The notes under the pieces are model-generated. The model worked only from the letters and a program-made list of their open reading frames with translations. It was not told the DNA's origin and ran no database searches. From NCBI RefSeq assembly GCF_039523235.1, contig NZ_BAAAEX010000006.1: a DNA stretch of 64,000 bases. One strand, given 5' to 3'. The stretch comes from Castellaniella ginsengisoli. Its GTDB lineage: Bacteria; Pseudomonadota; Gammaproteobacteria; Burkholderiales; Burkholderiaceae_B. A program made the translations under genes and the position numbers. Positions 35,232 through 43,338 of the stretch are shown here, one piece after another; the stretch's first letter is position 1, and the number at the start of each line of letters is the position of its first letter.

Positions 35232-35671
35232 AACTGGTCGAGATAGCGCTGCAGGATCACGGCGGCGGCCATGGCGTCGTCCGGGGCATGGGTTCCCAAA
35301 ATCTGCTGGGCTTCGAGGCTGGAGCCGCGTTCGTCCACCAGCACGACCGGCACGCGGAAGCGGCCCTCGATCTGATGCGCGAAGCGGCGGCTGTGCCCCG
35401 AGGCGGGCTGCTCGCCGCCGTCGAGCGTGAGAGGCAGCCCCACGACGACGCGGTCGGGCTGCCATTCGGCCAGCAGGGCGCCGACCTGGTCGAAACGCTG
35501 CTCGCGCGTGACGGGCGTCAGGATGCAGAGAGGCCGGGCCTGGCCCGTCAGAGTATTGCCCAGCGCCACGCCGATTTTCTTCAGGCCGAAATCGAAAGCC
35601 AGCAACGTCTGTTCGGATTGGCGAACTCCGGCGCCGGGGCCGGAGCCGCGCGCCGGCACGTGCTCAGGCAT
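35228..35671 (-). CDS. ruvX: Putative pre-16S rRNA nuclease RuvX/YqgF
   Basis: 147 residues from the ATG at 35671. It has the RNase H-like fold, with TLLAFDFGLKKIGVALGN as first motif, VVVGLPLTLDGGEQ in the middle and VVLVDERGSSLEAQQIL containing the catalytic acid. The C-terminus has DDAMAAAVILQRYLDQL. YqgF trims the 5' end of 16S rRNA. The ATG overlaps the yqgE stop by 8 bases. The first 20 residues are an extra Gly/Pro/Arg-rich tail. Confidence 0.96.
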   Translation of the reverse strand: MPEHVPARGSGPGAGVRQSEQTLLAFDFGLKKIGVALGNTLTGQARPLCILTPVTREQRFDQVGALLAEWQPDRVVVGLPLTLDGGEQPASGHSRRFAHQIEGRFRVPVVLVDERGSSLEAQQILGTHAPDDAMAAAVILQRYLDQL

Positions 35672-36263
35672 GGCCCGCATCGCTGGCCAGCATCGAAGCG
35701 CGGATGCCCAACTGGGCCAGGGCGGCGTCGTAGCGGTCTTCCGCGGGCGTATCGAACAGGATGTCGTTGGACGAAAGCACATTCAGCCAGGCGTTGCGGG
35801 CAAGCTCGTCTTCGAGCTGGCCCGCGCCCCAGCCGGCGTAGCCCAGCGTCACCAGCAGCCGGGCCGGTCCATGGCCCGCCGCGACGTCCTGGAGCACGTC
35901 GCGGGACGTGGTCAGCGCGACGTCGTCGCCCAACTGGATGCTGGAGCTGTATTCGCCGCGCGGCACGTGCAGCACGAAGCCCCGGTCGGTCTGTACCGGC
36001 CCGCCAAAGAAGACCGGTGATTCCTGCACCGGACCGATCTCCAGCGACAGGGACAGATCGATGCGCTGCAAGAGATCGCCGATGGTGAGATCGGTGGGCC
36101 GGTTGATGACCAGGCCCAGCGCGCCATGCTCGGTGTGCTCGCAGACGTAGATGACGGTGTTGGCCAGCTCGCCCGATACCATCCCTGGCATGGCCAGCAG
36201 AAACTGCCGGGACAGGTCGATGCGTGAACCGGCGTCGGAAGCATGCGGTACGGTCGTCGTCAT
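35664..36263 (-). CDS. YqgE/AlgH family protein
   Basis: 199 residues from the ATG at 36263. Conserved UPF0301 features include FLLAMPGMVSGELANTVIYV near 18, HGALGLVINRPTDLTI, FFGGPVQTDRGFVLH and LVTLGYAGWGAGQLEDEL. The family is of uncertain function; Pseudomonas AlgH affects alginate and virulence traits. It is coupled to ruvX as in many proteobacteria. The gap to rubredoxin is 82 bases with no clear terminator. Confidence 0.95.
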   Translation of the reverse strand: MTTTVPHASDAGSRIDLSRQFLLAMPGMVSGELANTVIYVCEHTEHGALGLVINRPTDLTIGDLLQRIDLSLSLEIGPVQESPVFFGGPVQTDRGFVLHVPRGEYSSSIQLGDDVALTTSRDVLQDVAAGHGPARLLVTLGYAGWGAGQLEDELARNAWLNVLSSNDILFDTPAEDRYDAALAQLGIRASMLASDAGHA

Positions 36264-36345
36264 GGCGATCCCCTGTAGTCCGGCCCTACGGCCCATGACA
36301 CTAGAGTATCAGAAACGGCCCGAATCACGCACGGAACAAGCCGCC

Positions 36346-36510
36346 TCAGATTTCGATCAGCTCGAAATCTTCTTTCCGGGCCCCGCATTCGGGGCAGACC
36401 CAGTTGGGCGGCACGTCTTCCCAGCGGGTGCCGGGCGCGATCCCGTCTTCGGGGAAACCGGCCGCCTCGTCATAGATCCAGCCGCAGATCAGACACATCC
36501 AGGTACGCAT
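36346..36510 (-). CDS. Rubredoxin
   Basis: 54 residues. The four iron-binding cysteines are C6 and C9 (MCLICGWIYDE) and C39 and C42 (WVCPECGARKEDFE), the exact spacing of rubredoxins that carry electrons to alkane hydroxylases and other oxidoreductases. It sits between yqgE and thiD (divergent), an arrangement familiar in betaproteobacteria. A 459-base intergenic region starting just upstream contains the second repeat array, so its promoter is within or next to those repeats. Confidence 0.96.
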   Translation of the reverse strand: MRTWMCLICGWIYDEAAGFPEDGIAPGTRWEDVPPNWVCPECGARKEDFELIEI

Positions 36511-36540
36511 GACAATGAAACCCTTTATCCTCTAAAAGCC

Positions 36541-36902
36541 CTCGCGGCCTGCAGGCCGCTCGGATTCGGCAGGCACGGCCAACCCTCAACCGCAGCAGCT
36601 CTCCACCTCGCGGCCTGCAGGCCGCTCGGATTCGGCAGGCACAGCCAACCCTCAACCGCAGCAGCTCTCCACCTCGCGGCCTGCAGGCCGCTCGGATTCG
36701 GCAGGCACAGCCAGCCCTCAACCGCAGCAGCTCTCCACCTCGCGGCCTGCAGGCCGCTCGGATTCGGCAGGCACAGGTCAGTCCGCAGGGACTGACCTGT
36801 GTCCGGCCTCAACCGCAGCAGCTCTCCACCTCGCGGCCTGCAGGCCGCTCGGATTCGGCAGGCACAGGTCAGTCCGCAGGGACTGACCTGTGTCCGGCCT
36901 CA
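36541..36902. repeat. Tandem 66/91-bp structured repeat array (array 2)
   Basis: Units start at 36541, 36607, 36673, 36739 and 36830. The first three have a 66-base period; the fourth is 91 bases because it carries an inserted hairpin, which the fifth also has. Each unit has the palindrome GCGGCCTGCAGGCCGC. The hairpins in units 4 and 5 have 13-base arms (CACAGGTCAGTCC and GGACTGACCTGTG; 36772-36801 and 36863-36892) and a GCAG loop. The array fills most of the 459-base gap between divergent rubredoxin and thiD. The remaining 67 bases before thiD carry TAGAAT and an A/T-rich stretch, a possible promoter. It aligns with array 1. Confidence 0.95.
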
Positions 36903-36969
36903 TCCATTAGAATGGGTGCATAGTACACAACCGCCGGCCGCGGCGACCGGCTTCCTCATTTCTGCTGTC

Positions 36970-37779
36970 ATGCCCGCCCCCGATCCCGCCTCTATTCCTC
37001 TTCCCCTGATTTTCGGTCCATTCGATCCCAGCGGGGCCAGTCACCTGCCTATCGATGCGGTCATTTGCGCAGGCCTGGGCGCGCACGCCGGCACGGTCGC
37101 CACCGCCATCCACGTCCAGGATACCGCGGGCGTCGAGACCATCCAGCGCCTGCCTGCGGAACTGATCGACGACCAGGCCCGCTGCCTGCTGGAAGACATA
37201 CCCATCGGCGCCCTGAAGATCGGCCCCCAGTACGACCCGGAGAGCATCGCGACGCTGGCCCAGATCGCCGCCGACTACAGCAACCTGCCGCTGGTGCTGC
37301 AACTGAGCGCGCCGCCGCTGGTGCCCGACCTGGAAGACCTGGACCCCGAGGAAACCGTCGGCGCCCTGCTGGAATTGCTGGTGCCCCAGGCGCACCTCGT
37401 CGTCGTCGACGCCCGCCTGCCGGAACAATGGGCCGGCCAGGGCCTGCTGTCCTCGGCGCGGGCCGGCGATCCGGTCGGCGCCCTGCACGAATTCGGCGCG
37501 CCTCTCGTCCTGTGCTGCAACGCGCCGCTCGGCCCCGGCCTGAACGGCCTGGTGCTGCATGCGCACGACCAGGCCGGCGGCCGCTGGCCCTGGCCGGCGC
37601 CGCGCGTGCGCACGGGCGACGCCGAAAGCCTGTTGGCCACGGTGCTGTGCTGCCTGCTGGCACGCGGGCTCGCGCCGGCCGATGCCATCGCCCAGGCGGT
37701 TCCGGCCGCCACCGCCCTGCTGGAACGCCACTTCCACCCCGGCATGGGGCAGCGCATCCTGCGGCACGCCGCATCGTGA
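36970..37779 (+). CDS. thiD: ThiD-like hydroxymethylpyrimidine (phosphate) kinase, divergent
   Basis: 269 residues from the ATG at 36970. The start LIFGPFDPSGASHLPIDAV corresponds to the ribokinase-like motif that in ThiD is GSDSSGGAG. The following GLGAHAGTVATAIHVQDTAG matches ThiD. The C-terminal region where most ThiD have a GTGC anion hole reads VRTGDAESLLATVLCCLLARG instead, so the catalytic site looks altered. Position supports the role: thiE and hemL follow. It may act in thiamine synthesis with ThiE and ThiC, but activity needs testing. Confidence 0.85.
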   Translation: MPAPDPASIPLPLIFGPFDPSGASHLPIDAVICAGLGAHAGTVATAIHVQDTAGVETIQRLPAELIDDQARCLLEDIPIGALKIGPQYDPESIATLAQIAADYSNLPLVLQLSAPPLVPDLEDLDPEETVGALLELLVPQAHLVVVDARLPEQWAGQGLLSSARAGDPVGALHEFGAPLVLCCNAPLGPGLNGLVLHAHDQAGGRWPWPAPRVRTGDAESLLATVLCCLLARGLAPADAIAQAVPAATALLERHFHPGMGQRILRHAAS

Positions 37780-37789
37780 GGGCCATGCA

Positions 37790-38437
37790 ATGAACACCCC
37801 CCGCTTTCCGCGCGGACTGTACGGCGTCACGCCCGACTGGGCCGACACCGACCGCCTGCTGGCCGCCATCGAGCAGGCCCATGCCGGCGGCATGGCGGCC
37901 CTGCAATGGCGCCGCAAGCAGGGCGCGCCCTCGGAACGGCGCGCCCAGGCCCGCGCTGTCCGCGACCTCAGCCTGCGGCTGGGACTGATCCTGATCGTCA
38001 ACGACGATTGGCGCCTGGCGGCCGACCTGGACGCCGATGGCGCCCACCTGGGCCGGGACGACGGCGCCGTCGCCCAGGCGCGCCTGGCGCTGGGCTCCGA
38101 CAAGCTGATCGGCTGCTCCTGCTACGATCAGCCCGCGCTGGCGGCCCGGCGCCTGCAAGAGGACGCCGATTACATCGCTTTCGGCGCCTTGTACCCGTCC
38201 CGCATCAAGCCCGAAGCCGTGCACGCCTCGCTCGACCACATCCGCGCCGGCCGCCGCCTGGCCGAAGAGGCCGCCTGCGGCCGCAGGGCGGCCGTGGTCG
38301 CCATCGGCGGAATCACGCCCGACAACGCCGCCCCCGCGATCCAGGCGGGCGCCGACAGCATCGCCCTCATCAGCGCCCTGTTCGACGCCCCCGACATCCG
38401 TGCGGCGGCGCAGCGCTGCGCCGCCCTGTTTTCCTGA
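37790..38437 (+). CDS. thiE: Thiamine-phosphate synthase
   Basis: 215 residues. It joins HMP-diphosphate and thiazole phosphate to thiamine phosphate. The TIM-barrel motifs are RGLYGVTPDW at the start, ALQWRRKQGAPSERRAQA (substrate Lys/Arg site), LIVNDDWRLAADLDADGAHLG and VVAIGGITPDNAAPAIQAG. It starts 10 bases after the thiD stop. The HMP-forming enzyme ThiC is also in this window, but in a separate, riboswitch-controlled unit. Confidence 0.95.
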   Translation: MNTPRFPRGLYGVTPDWADTDRLLAAIEQAHAGGMAALQWRRKQGAPSERRAQARAVRDLSLRLGLILIVNDDWRLAADLDADGAHLGRDDGAVAQARLALGSDKLIGCSCYDQPALAARRLQEDADYIAFGALYPSRIKPEAVHASLDHIRAGRRLAEEAACGRRAAVVAIGGITPDNAAPAIQAGADSIALISALFDAPDIRAAAQRCAALFS

Positions 38438-38463
38438 ACCTCTGCAGCAACTGGAACCTCGCC

Positions 38464-39744
38464 ATGTCCCGCAACACCGAACTCTTCGAACGCGCCTGCC
38501 GCGCCATCCCGGGCGGCGTCAACTCGCCCGTGCGGGCCTTCCGCTCCGTGGGCGGCACCCCGCCCTTCATCCAGCGCGCCAGCGGCCCCTACCTCTGGGA
38601 CGCCGAAGGCACCCGCTACATCGACTACATCGGCTCCTGGGGCCCCGCCATCCTGGGCCATGCCGACCCCGAGGTCGTCGCCGCCGTCCAGGCCGCCGCT
38701 GCGGACGGCCTGTCTTTCGGCGCCCCCACCGAGGCCGAGATCGACCTGGCCGAGGCCATCATCGAGCGCATCCCCTCGATCGAACAGGTGCGCCTGGTCA
38801 GTTCGGGCACCGAAGCCACCATGTCGGCCATCCGCCTGGCGCGCGGCCACACCGGCCGCTCCAAGATCATCAAGTTCGAAGGCTGCTACCACGGCCACGC
38901 CGACAGCCTGCTGGTCAAGGCCGGCTCGGGCATGCTGACCTTCGGCAACCCCACGTCGGCGGGCGTGCCGCCCGAATTCGTCCAGCACACCCTGGTTCTG
39001 GACTACAACGACCTGGCCGCCGTCGAGGCCGCCTTTGCTCAATACCCCGAGGACATCGCCTGCGTCATCGTCGAGCCCATCGCCGGCAACATGAACATGG
39101 TGCGCCCGGCGCCCGGCTTCCTCGAAGGCCTGCGCGCGCAGTGCACCCGCCATGGCGCCGTCCTGATCTTCGACGAGGTCATGACCGGACTGCGCGTGGG
39201 GCCGCAAGGGATGCAGGGCCTGTGCGGCGTCACGCCCGACATGACCACGCTGGCCAAGATCATCGGCGGCGGCATGCCGGTGGGCGCCTTCGGCGGCCGC
39301 GCCGCCATCATGGCCGACATCGCGCCGCTGGGCGCGGTCTACCAGGCCGGCACGCTGTCGGGCAACCCGGTGGCGGTGGCCGCCGGCCGCGTCACCTTGC
39401 GCCGCCTCGCCGAACCCGGCTTCTACGATGCCCTGCACCGGCAGACGGGCCTGCTGATCGAGGGCCTGATCGAACGCGCCCGCCGCCACGGCGTCACCCT
39501 CAGCGGCGACTGGCAGGGCGGGCTGTTCGGCCTGTATTTCCGTGAAACGGTGCCGACCAGCCTGGCCGAAGTCTCCGCCAGCGATCTCGACGCCTTCAAG
39601 CGCTTCTTCCACGGCATGCTGTCCGAAGGCGTGCATTTCGCGCCCTCGGCCTTCGAGGCCGGCTTCGTCTCCGCCACCCATGACGACCCGGTGATCCAGG
39701 CGACGCTGGACGCCGCCGACCGGGTCTTCGCGGGGCTTCAATAG
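38464..39744 (+). CDS. hemL: Glutamate-1-semialdehyde 2,1-aminomutase
   Basis: 426 residues. It is a PLP enzyme that makes 5-aminolevulinate in the C5 tetrapyrrole pathway fed by glutamyl-tRNA. The PLP lysine is in TLAKIIGGGMPVGAFGGR near 260. Other landmarks are PGGVNSPVRAFRSVGG, RLVSSGTEATMSAIRLARG and FDEVMTGLRVG. It follows thiE by 26 bases in a thiD-thiE-hemL arrangement common in betaproteobacteria. Confidence 0.98.
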   Translation: MSRNTELFERACRAIPGGVNSPVRAFRSVGGTPPFIQRASGPYLWDAEGTRYIDYIGSWGPAILGHADPEVVAAVQAAAADGLSFGAPTEAEIDLAEAIIERIPSIEQVRLVSSGTEATMSAIRLARGHTGRSKIIKFEGCYHGHADSLLVKAGSGMLTFGNPTSAGVPPEFVQHTLVLDYNDLAAVEAAFAQYPEDIACVIVEPIAGNMNMVRPAPGFLEGLRAQCTRHGAVLIFDEVMTGLRVGPQGMQGLCGVTPDMTTLAKIIGGGMPVGAFGGRAAIMADIAPLGAVYQAGTLSGNPVAVAAGRVTLRRLAEPGFYDALHRQTGLLIEGLIERARRHGVTLSGDWQGGLFGLYFRETVPTSLAEVSASDLDAFKRFFHGMLSEGVHFAPSAFEAGFVSATHDDPVIQATLDAADRVFAGLQ

Positions 39745-39752
39745 TCTGAACT

Positions 39753-39767
39753 TCAAGTTTCTTGACA
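39753..39767. promoter_or_regulatory. Candidate MarR operator overlapping a -35-like box
   Basis: The inverted repeat TCAAG-TTT-CTTGA (39753-39765) overlaps TTGACA (39762-39767) upstream of the marR-type gene. MarR proteins bind such palindromes. A matching -10 at 16-18 bases is not visible, so the promoter part is weak. Confidence 0.4.
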
Positions 39768-39839
39768 CAGGACAAGGACACGCCACGGCGGGTTCCCTAC
39801 ACTGGGCATGCTCTGATCAAGTCCGCCAGGAGGCGCGTC

Positions 39840-40370
39840 ATGACCGACTACACCCAATACGCCGCTACCCAGCACCCCGCCGTCACCCCCGCGGTCCCGG
39901 ATCTCGAAACCCAGGCCACCGGCCAGGAACCCCAGGATCTGCGCCTGTGGCTGCGCATGCTCAGTTGCTGCACGCTGATCGAAAATGAATTGCGCAGCCG
40001 GCTGCGCAGCGAATTCCAGACCACGCTGCCGCGCTTCGACCTGATGTCCCAGCTCACCCATGCCCCCAGGGGCCTGAAAATGAGCGAGCTGTCCCGCCTG
40101 ATGATGGTCACCAACGGCAACATCACCGGCATCACCGACCAGCTCGAAAAAGACGGCCTGGTCGAACGCCTGAAGGACGACGCCGACCGCCGCAGTTCGC
40201 TGATCCGCCTGACCCCGAAGGGCCGCCGCCACCACCGCCGCATGCAACGGGCGCACGCGTCCTGGATCCAGTCCATGCTGGGCGGCCTGGCGCCGGCGGC
40301 GCGCTCGACGCTGTTCGATCTCCTGGGGGACCTGAAGCAATCCACTTACGCGCGCCTGCCTGCGGCCTGA
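39840..40370 (+). CDS. MarR family transcriptional regulator
   Basis: 176 residues from the ATG at 39840, chosen for the strong ribosome site AGGAGG about 7 bases upstream. The winged helix-turn-helix region is seen in LKMSELSRLMMVTNGNITGI near 80, and the wing DGLVERLKDDADRRSSLIRL follows. It has an extra N-terminal tail of about 35 residues. MarR proteins sense small phenolic or other ligands, but the ligand is unknown here. It lies between hemL and argJ and is not obviously linked to either. Confidence 0.94.
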   Translation: MTDYTQYAATQHPAVTPAVPDLETQATGQEPQDLRLWLRMLSCCTLIENELRSRLRSEFQTTLPRFDLMSQLTHAPRGLKMSELSRLMMVTNGNITGITDQLEKDGLVERLKDDADRRSSLIRLTPKGRRHHRRMQRAHASWIQSMLGGLAPAARSTLFDLLGDLKQSTYARLPAA

Positions 40371-40483
40371 CCCCGCGCAGCGCCCCCGGACCGGCCGCCG
40401 GGCGGCCTCCCCGGCGCCCCCATTCGGCATAGAATGGGGGCTGTTTTTTTGTCTCGACCCACCGCCTCCCCGGACCCCTCGCC

Positions 40484-41710
40484 ATGGCCATCAATCTGAT
40501 CATCCCGGCGCAAGACGCCATCCACCCGATTCCCGGCATCCGCATCGGCACAGCCGAGGCCGGCATCCGCAAGGCCGGCCGCCGCGACCTGACCGTCCTG
40601 CTGCTGGAAGAAGGCGCCTCGGTGGCGGGGGTCTTCACGCGCAACCGCTTCCGCGCGGCGCCGGTCCAGGTCTGCGAAGCCCACCTGGCCGCCGGCGCCG
40701 GCATCCGCGCCCTGGTCATCAATACCGGCAATGCCAACGCGGGCACCGGCGCACCCGGCCTGCAGGCCGCCCACGATACCTGCCGCGCGCTGGCGGGCCG
40801 GCTGGGCGTCGCGCCGGAGCAGATCCTGCCGTTCTCCACCGGGGTCATCCTGGAGCCGCTGCCGGTGGAGCGCCTGATCGCCGGCCTGCCGGCCGCTCTG
40901 GACGACGCCCGCCCGGACCACTGGTTCCAGGCGGCCCACGCCATCATGACCACGGACACCCAGCCCAAGATCCATTCCACCCGGATCGACCTGGACGGCA
41001 CGCCGGTCACGATCACCGGCATCAGCAAGGGCGCCGGCATGATCCGGCCCAACATGGCGACCATGCTGGGCTTCCTGGGCACGGACGCAGGCCTGCCGCC
41101 CACGCTGCTGCGCGCCCTGGCTGCGCGCATCGCGGATCAATCCTTCAACCGCATCACGGTGGACGGCGATACCTCCACCAATGATTCCTTCATCCTCATC
41201 GCCACCGGCGCCAGCGGCGCACGCATCGAGTCCGAGCAAGACCCGCGCTATCCCGCCCTGGCCGAGGCCCTGACGGCCGCCGCCCGCGATCTGGCCCAGA
41301 AGATCGTGCGCGACGCCGAAGGCGCGACGAAATTCATGACCATCCGCGTCGAGCAGGCCGCCTCCACCGAGGAAGCCCTGAAGATCGCCTACGCCATCGC
41401 CCATTCGCCCTTGGTCAAGACAGCCTTCTACGCCTCCGACCCCAATCTGGGCCGCATCCTGGCGGCCATCGGCTATGCCGGCGTCGACGATCTGGACGTC
41501 TCGAAACTGACGCTGTGGCTGGGCGACGTGCGCGTGGCCGTGCAAGGCGGGCGCGATCCCGGCTACCGCGAGGAAGACGGCCAGCGCGTGATGGCGGAAC
41601 CGGAAATCCTGGTGCGCGTCGCCCTGGGGCGCGGCGACGTGGCCGACACGGTGTATACCTGCGATTTCTCGCACGAGTACGTCAGCATCAATGCGGATTA
41701 TCGATCCTGA
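40484..41710 (+). CDS. argJ: Bifunctional glutamate N-acetyltransferase/amino-acid acetyltransferase
   Basis: 408 residues. It both deacetylates acetylornithine and acetylates glutamate in the cyclic arginine pathway. The proenzyme self-cleaves before a Thr in the conserved PNMATML segment near 190. Other typical segments are NTGNANAGTG, ISKGAGMI and VDGDTSTNDSFIL. It pairs functionally with ArgC elsewhere in the window. A TAGAAT-type -10 box (CATAGAATGG) lies near 40430, about 50 bases before the start, as a possible promoter. Confidence 0.98.
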   Translation: MAINLIIPAQDAIHPIPGIRIGTAEAGIRKAGRRDLTVLLLEEGASVAGVFTRNRFRAAPVQVCEAHLAAGAGIRALVINTGNANAGTGAPGLQAAHDTCRALAGRLGVAPEQILPFSTGVILEPLPVERLIAGLPAALDDARPDHWFQAAHAIMTTDTQPKIHSTRIDLDGTPVTITGISKGAGMIRPNMATMLGFLGTDAGLPPTLLRALAARIADQSFNRITVDGDTSTNDSFILIATGASGARIESEQDPRYPALAEALTAAARDLAQKIVRDAEGATKFMTIRVEQAASTEEALKIAYAIAHSPLVKTAFYASDPNLGRILAAIGYAGVDDLDVSKLTLWLGDVRVAVQGGRDPGYREEDGQRVMAEPEILVRVALGRGDVADTVYTCDFSHEYVSINADYRS

Positions 41711-41712
41711 TA

Positions 41713-41781
41713 CTAGGGTTTACCCCTAATTAACAGGTGTTGGCCGGAGTTTCTGTGTTCTAGGGTTATCCCTAGGATAAT
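41713..41781 (+). promoter_or_regulatory. cstA control region: paired palindromic sites and a -10 box
   Basis: CTAGGGTTTACCCCTA (41713-41728) and CTAGGGTTATCCCTAG (41760-41775) are related palindromes 47 bases apart. The half-site TACCCCT matches the NarL-type heptamer pattern, so a LuxR/NarL-family response regulator is a plausible binder. GATAAT (41776-41781) is a good -10, with no clear -35, which fits activator control. Binding is inferred only. Confidence 0.5.
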
Positions 41782-41845
41782 ACTGGGCCAGATGCGCCCT
41801 CGGATGGCTTGACGGCCGAGGGCGCACAGCCCAGTCATCGCCCTC

Positions 41846-43337
41846 ATGGGCGCCGCCGCGTGGTCCGTACTGGCCATTGCTGGGCCAGATGGCCCGCGAG
41901 GAACTCGGCGTCGTGGGCGGCACGGCGGCGCTGGCCGCCACTTTGGCCATCATGATCATCATCGCCGCCATTCTGCCCGTCTGGCTGCTGCTCGCGCCGC
42001 GCGATTACCTGTCCACCTTCATGAAGATCGGCGTCATCGGCCTGCTGGCCATCGCCATCCTGGTGGTGCAGCCGGAAATCACCGTGCCCGCCTTCTCGGA
42101 GTTCGCCGGCCGCGCCGACGGCCCGGTCGTTCCAGGCTCCCTGTTCCCCTTCCTGTTCGTCACGATCGCCTGCGGCGCGCTTTCCGGGTTCCACGCCCTG
42201 ATCTCATCGGGTACCACCCCCAAGCTGGTCGAAAAAGAAAAACAGACGCGTTTCCTGGGGTACGGCGGCATGCTGATGGAATCGCTGGTCGCCATCATGG
42301 CGCTGGTGGCAGCCATCTCGATCGATCGCGGCATCTGCTTCGCCATGAACGTCTCCGCCGCGTCGACGGGCGGCACCGTCGACTCCGCGGTGGCCTTCGT
42401 CAACAGCCTCGGGTTGACGGGCGTTCACCTGACGCCCGACATGCTGACCGACCTGGCGCGCAACGTGGGCGAGCCCAGCATCATTTCGCGCACAGGCGGC
42501 GCGCCCACGCTATCCGTCGGCATCGCCCACATCATGCACCAATGGTTCGGCGGCACCGCCATGATGGGTTTCTGGTACCACTTCGCCATCATGTTCGAGG
42601 CCCTGTTCATCCTCACGGCCGTGGATGCCGGCACACGCGTCGCGCGTTTCATGCTGCAGGACACCATCGGCAACTTCTTTCCCAAGTTCAAAGACACCTC
42701 CTGGAAGCCGGGCGCCTGGCTCTGCACGGCGATCATGGTCGCGGGCTGGGGCTACATCCTGGTCCTGGGCGTCACCGACCCGCTGGGCGGCATCAATACC
42801 TTCTTCCCCTTGTTCGGGATCGCCAATCAGTTGCTGGCCGCCATCGCCCTGGCGGTGGTGATGGCCATCGTGGCCAAGCGCGGCAATTTCCGCTACCTGT
42901 GGGTCGTCGTCGCACCCCTGGTGTTCATCGCCGTCATCACGATCTGGGCGTCCTGGGAAAAGATCTTCTCCGATATTCCCGCCGTCAGCTACTGGGCGCA
43001 GCACGAGGCCTTCAAGAACGCGCTGGCCGAAGGCAAGACGAGCTTCGGCACCGCGCATACGGTGGAGGCGATGCAGGCCGTGGTGCACAACACCTTCGTG
43101 CAGGGTTCTCTGTCGATCGTCTTCGTCGTGCTGGCCCTGATCGTCATGGGCACGGCCGTCCTGACGGCCTGGCGCGCCTACCGCAAGACTCATCCCAGCC
43201 ACAGCACCGAAGATCCGCGCGTCGAATCGCGGCTGTTCGCGCCGGCAGGCCTGCTGCCGACTCCGTCGGAAAAAGCCCTGCTGGCCCGCTGGGAAGCCGC
43301 GCCCTCATCCGCCGCGCCGGCGGCGATGGGGCACTGA
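41846..43337 (+). pseudogene. cstA: Carbon starvation protein A (cstA), missing internal segments
   Basis: An open frame from 41877 (TTG) or 41889 (ATG) to 43337 encodes up to 486 residues of CstA, a peptide/pyruvate transporter normally of about 700. The C-terminal two-thirds is well conserved (ILPVWLLLAPRDYLSTFMK, CGALSGFHALISSGTTPK, FEALFILTAVDAGTRVARF). The order LGQMAREELG - LAIMIII - AAILPVWLL joins parts that in E. coli CstA are separated by about 95 residues, and the first 150 or so residues are missing. A fragment in another frame at 41846 (LMGAAAWSVLAIA) resembles the N-terminal helix. It is probably inactive, unless the source is an assembly error. Confidence 0.75.
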
Positions 43338-43338
43338 G

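Noticed and set aside
36541..36902. CRISPR array or integron attC sites
   Set aside because: No unique spacers, no cas genes or integrase, and the palindromes do not have attC core sites.
40757..40780. Another copy of the array-2 palindrome in argJ
   Set aside because: Only the GGCCTGCAGGCC core matches, within conserved codons; no hairpin or flanking similarity.
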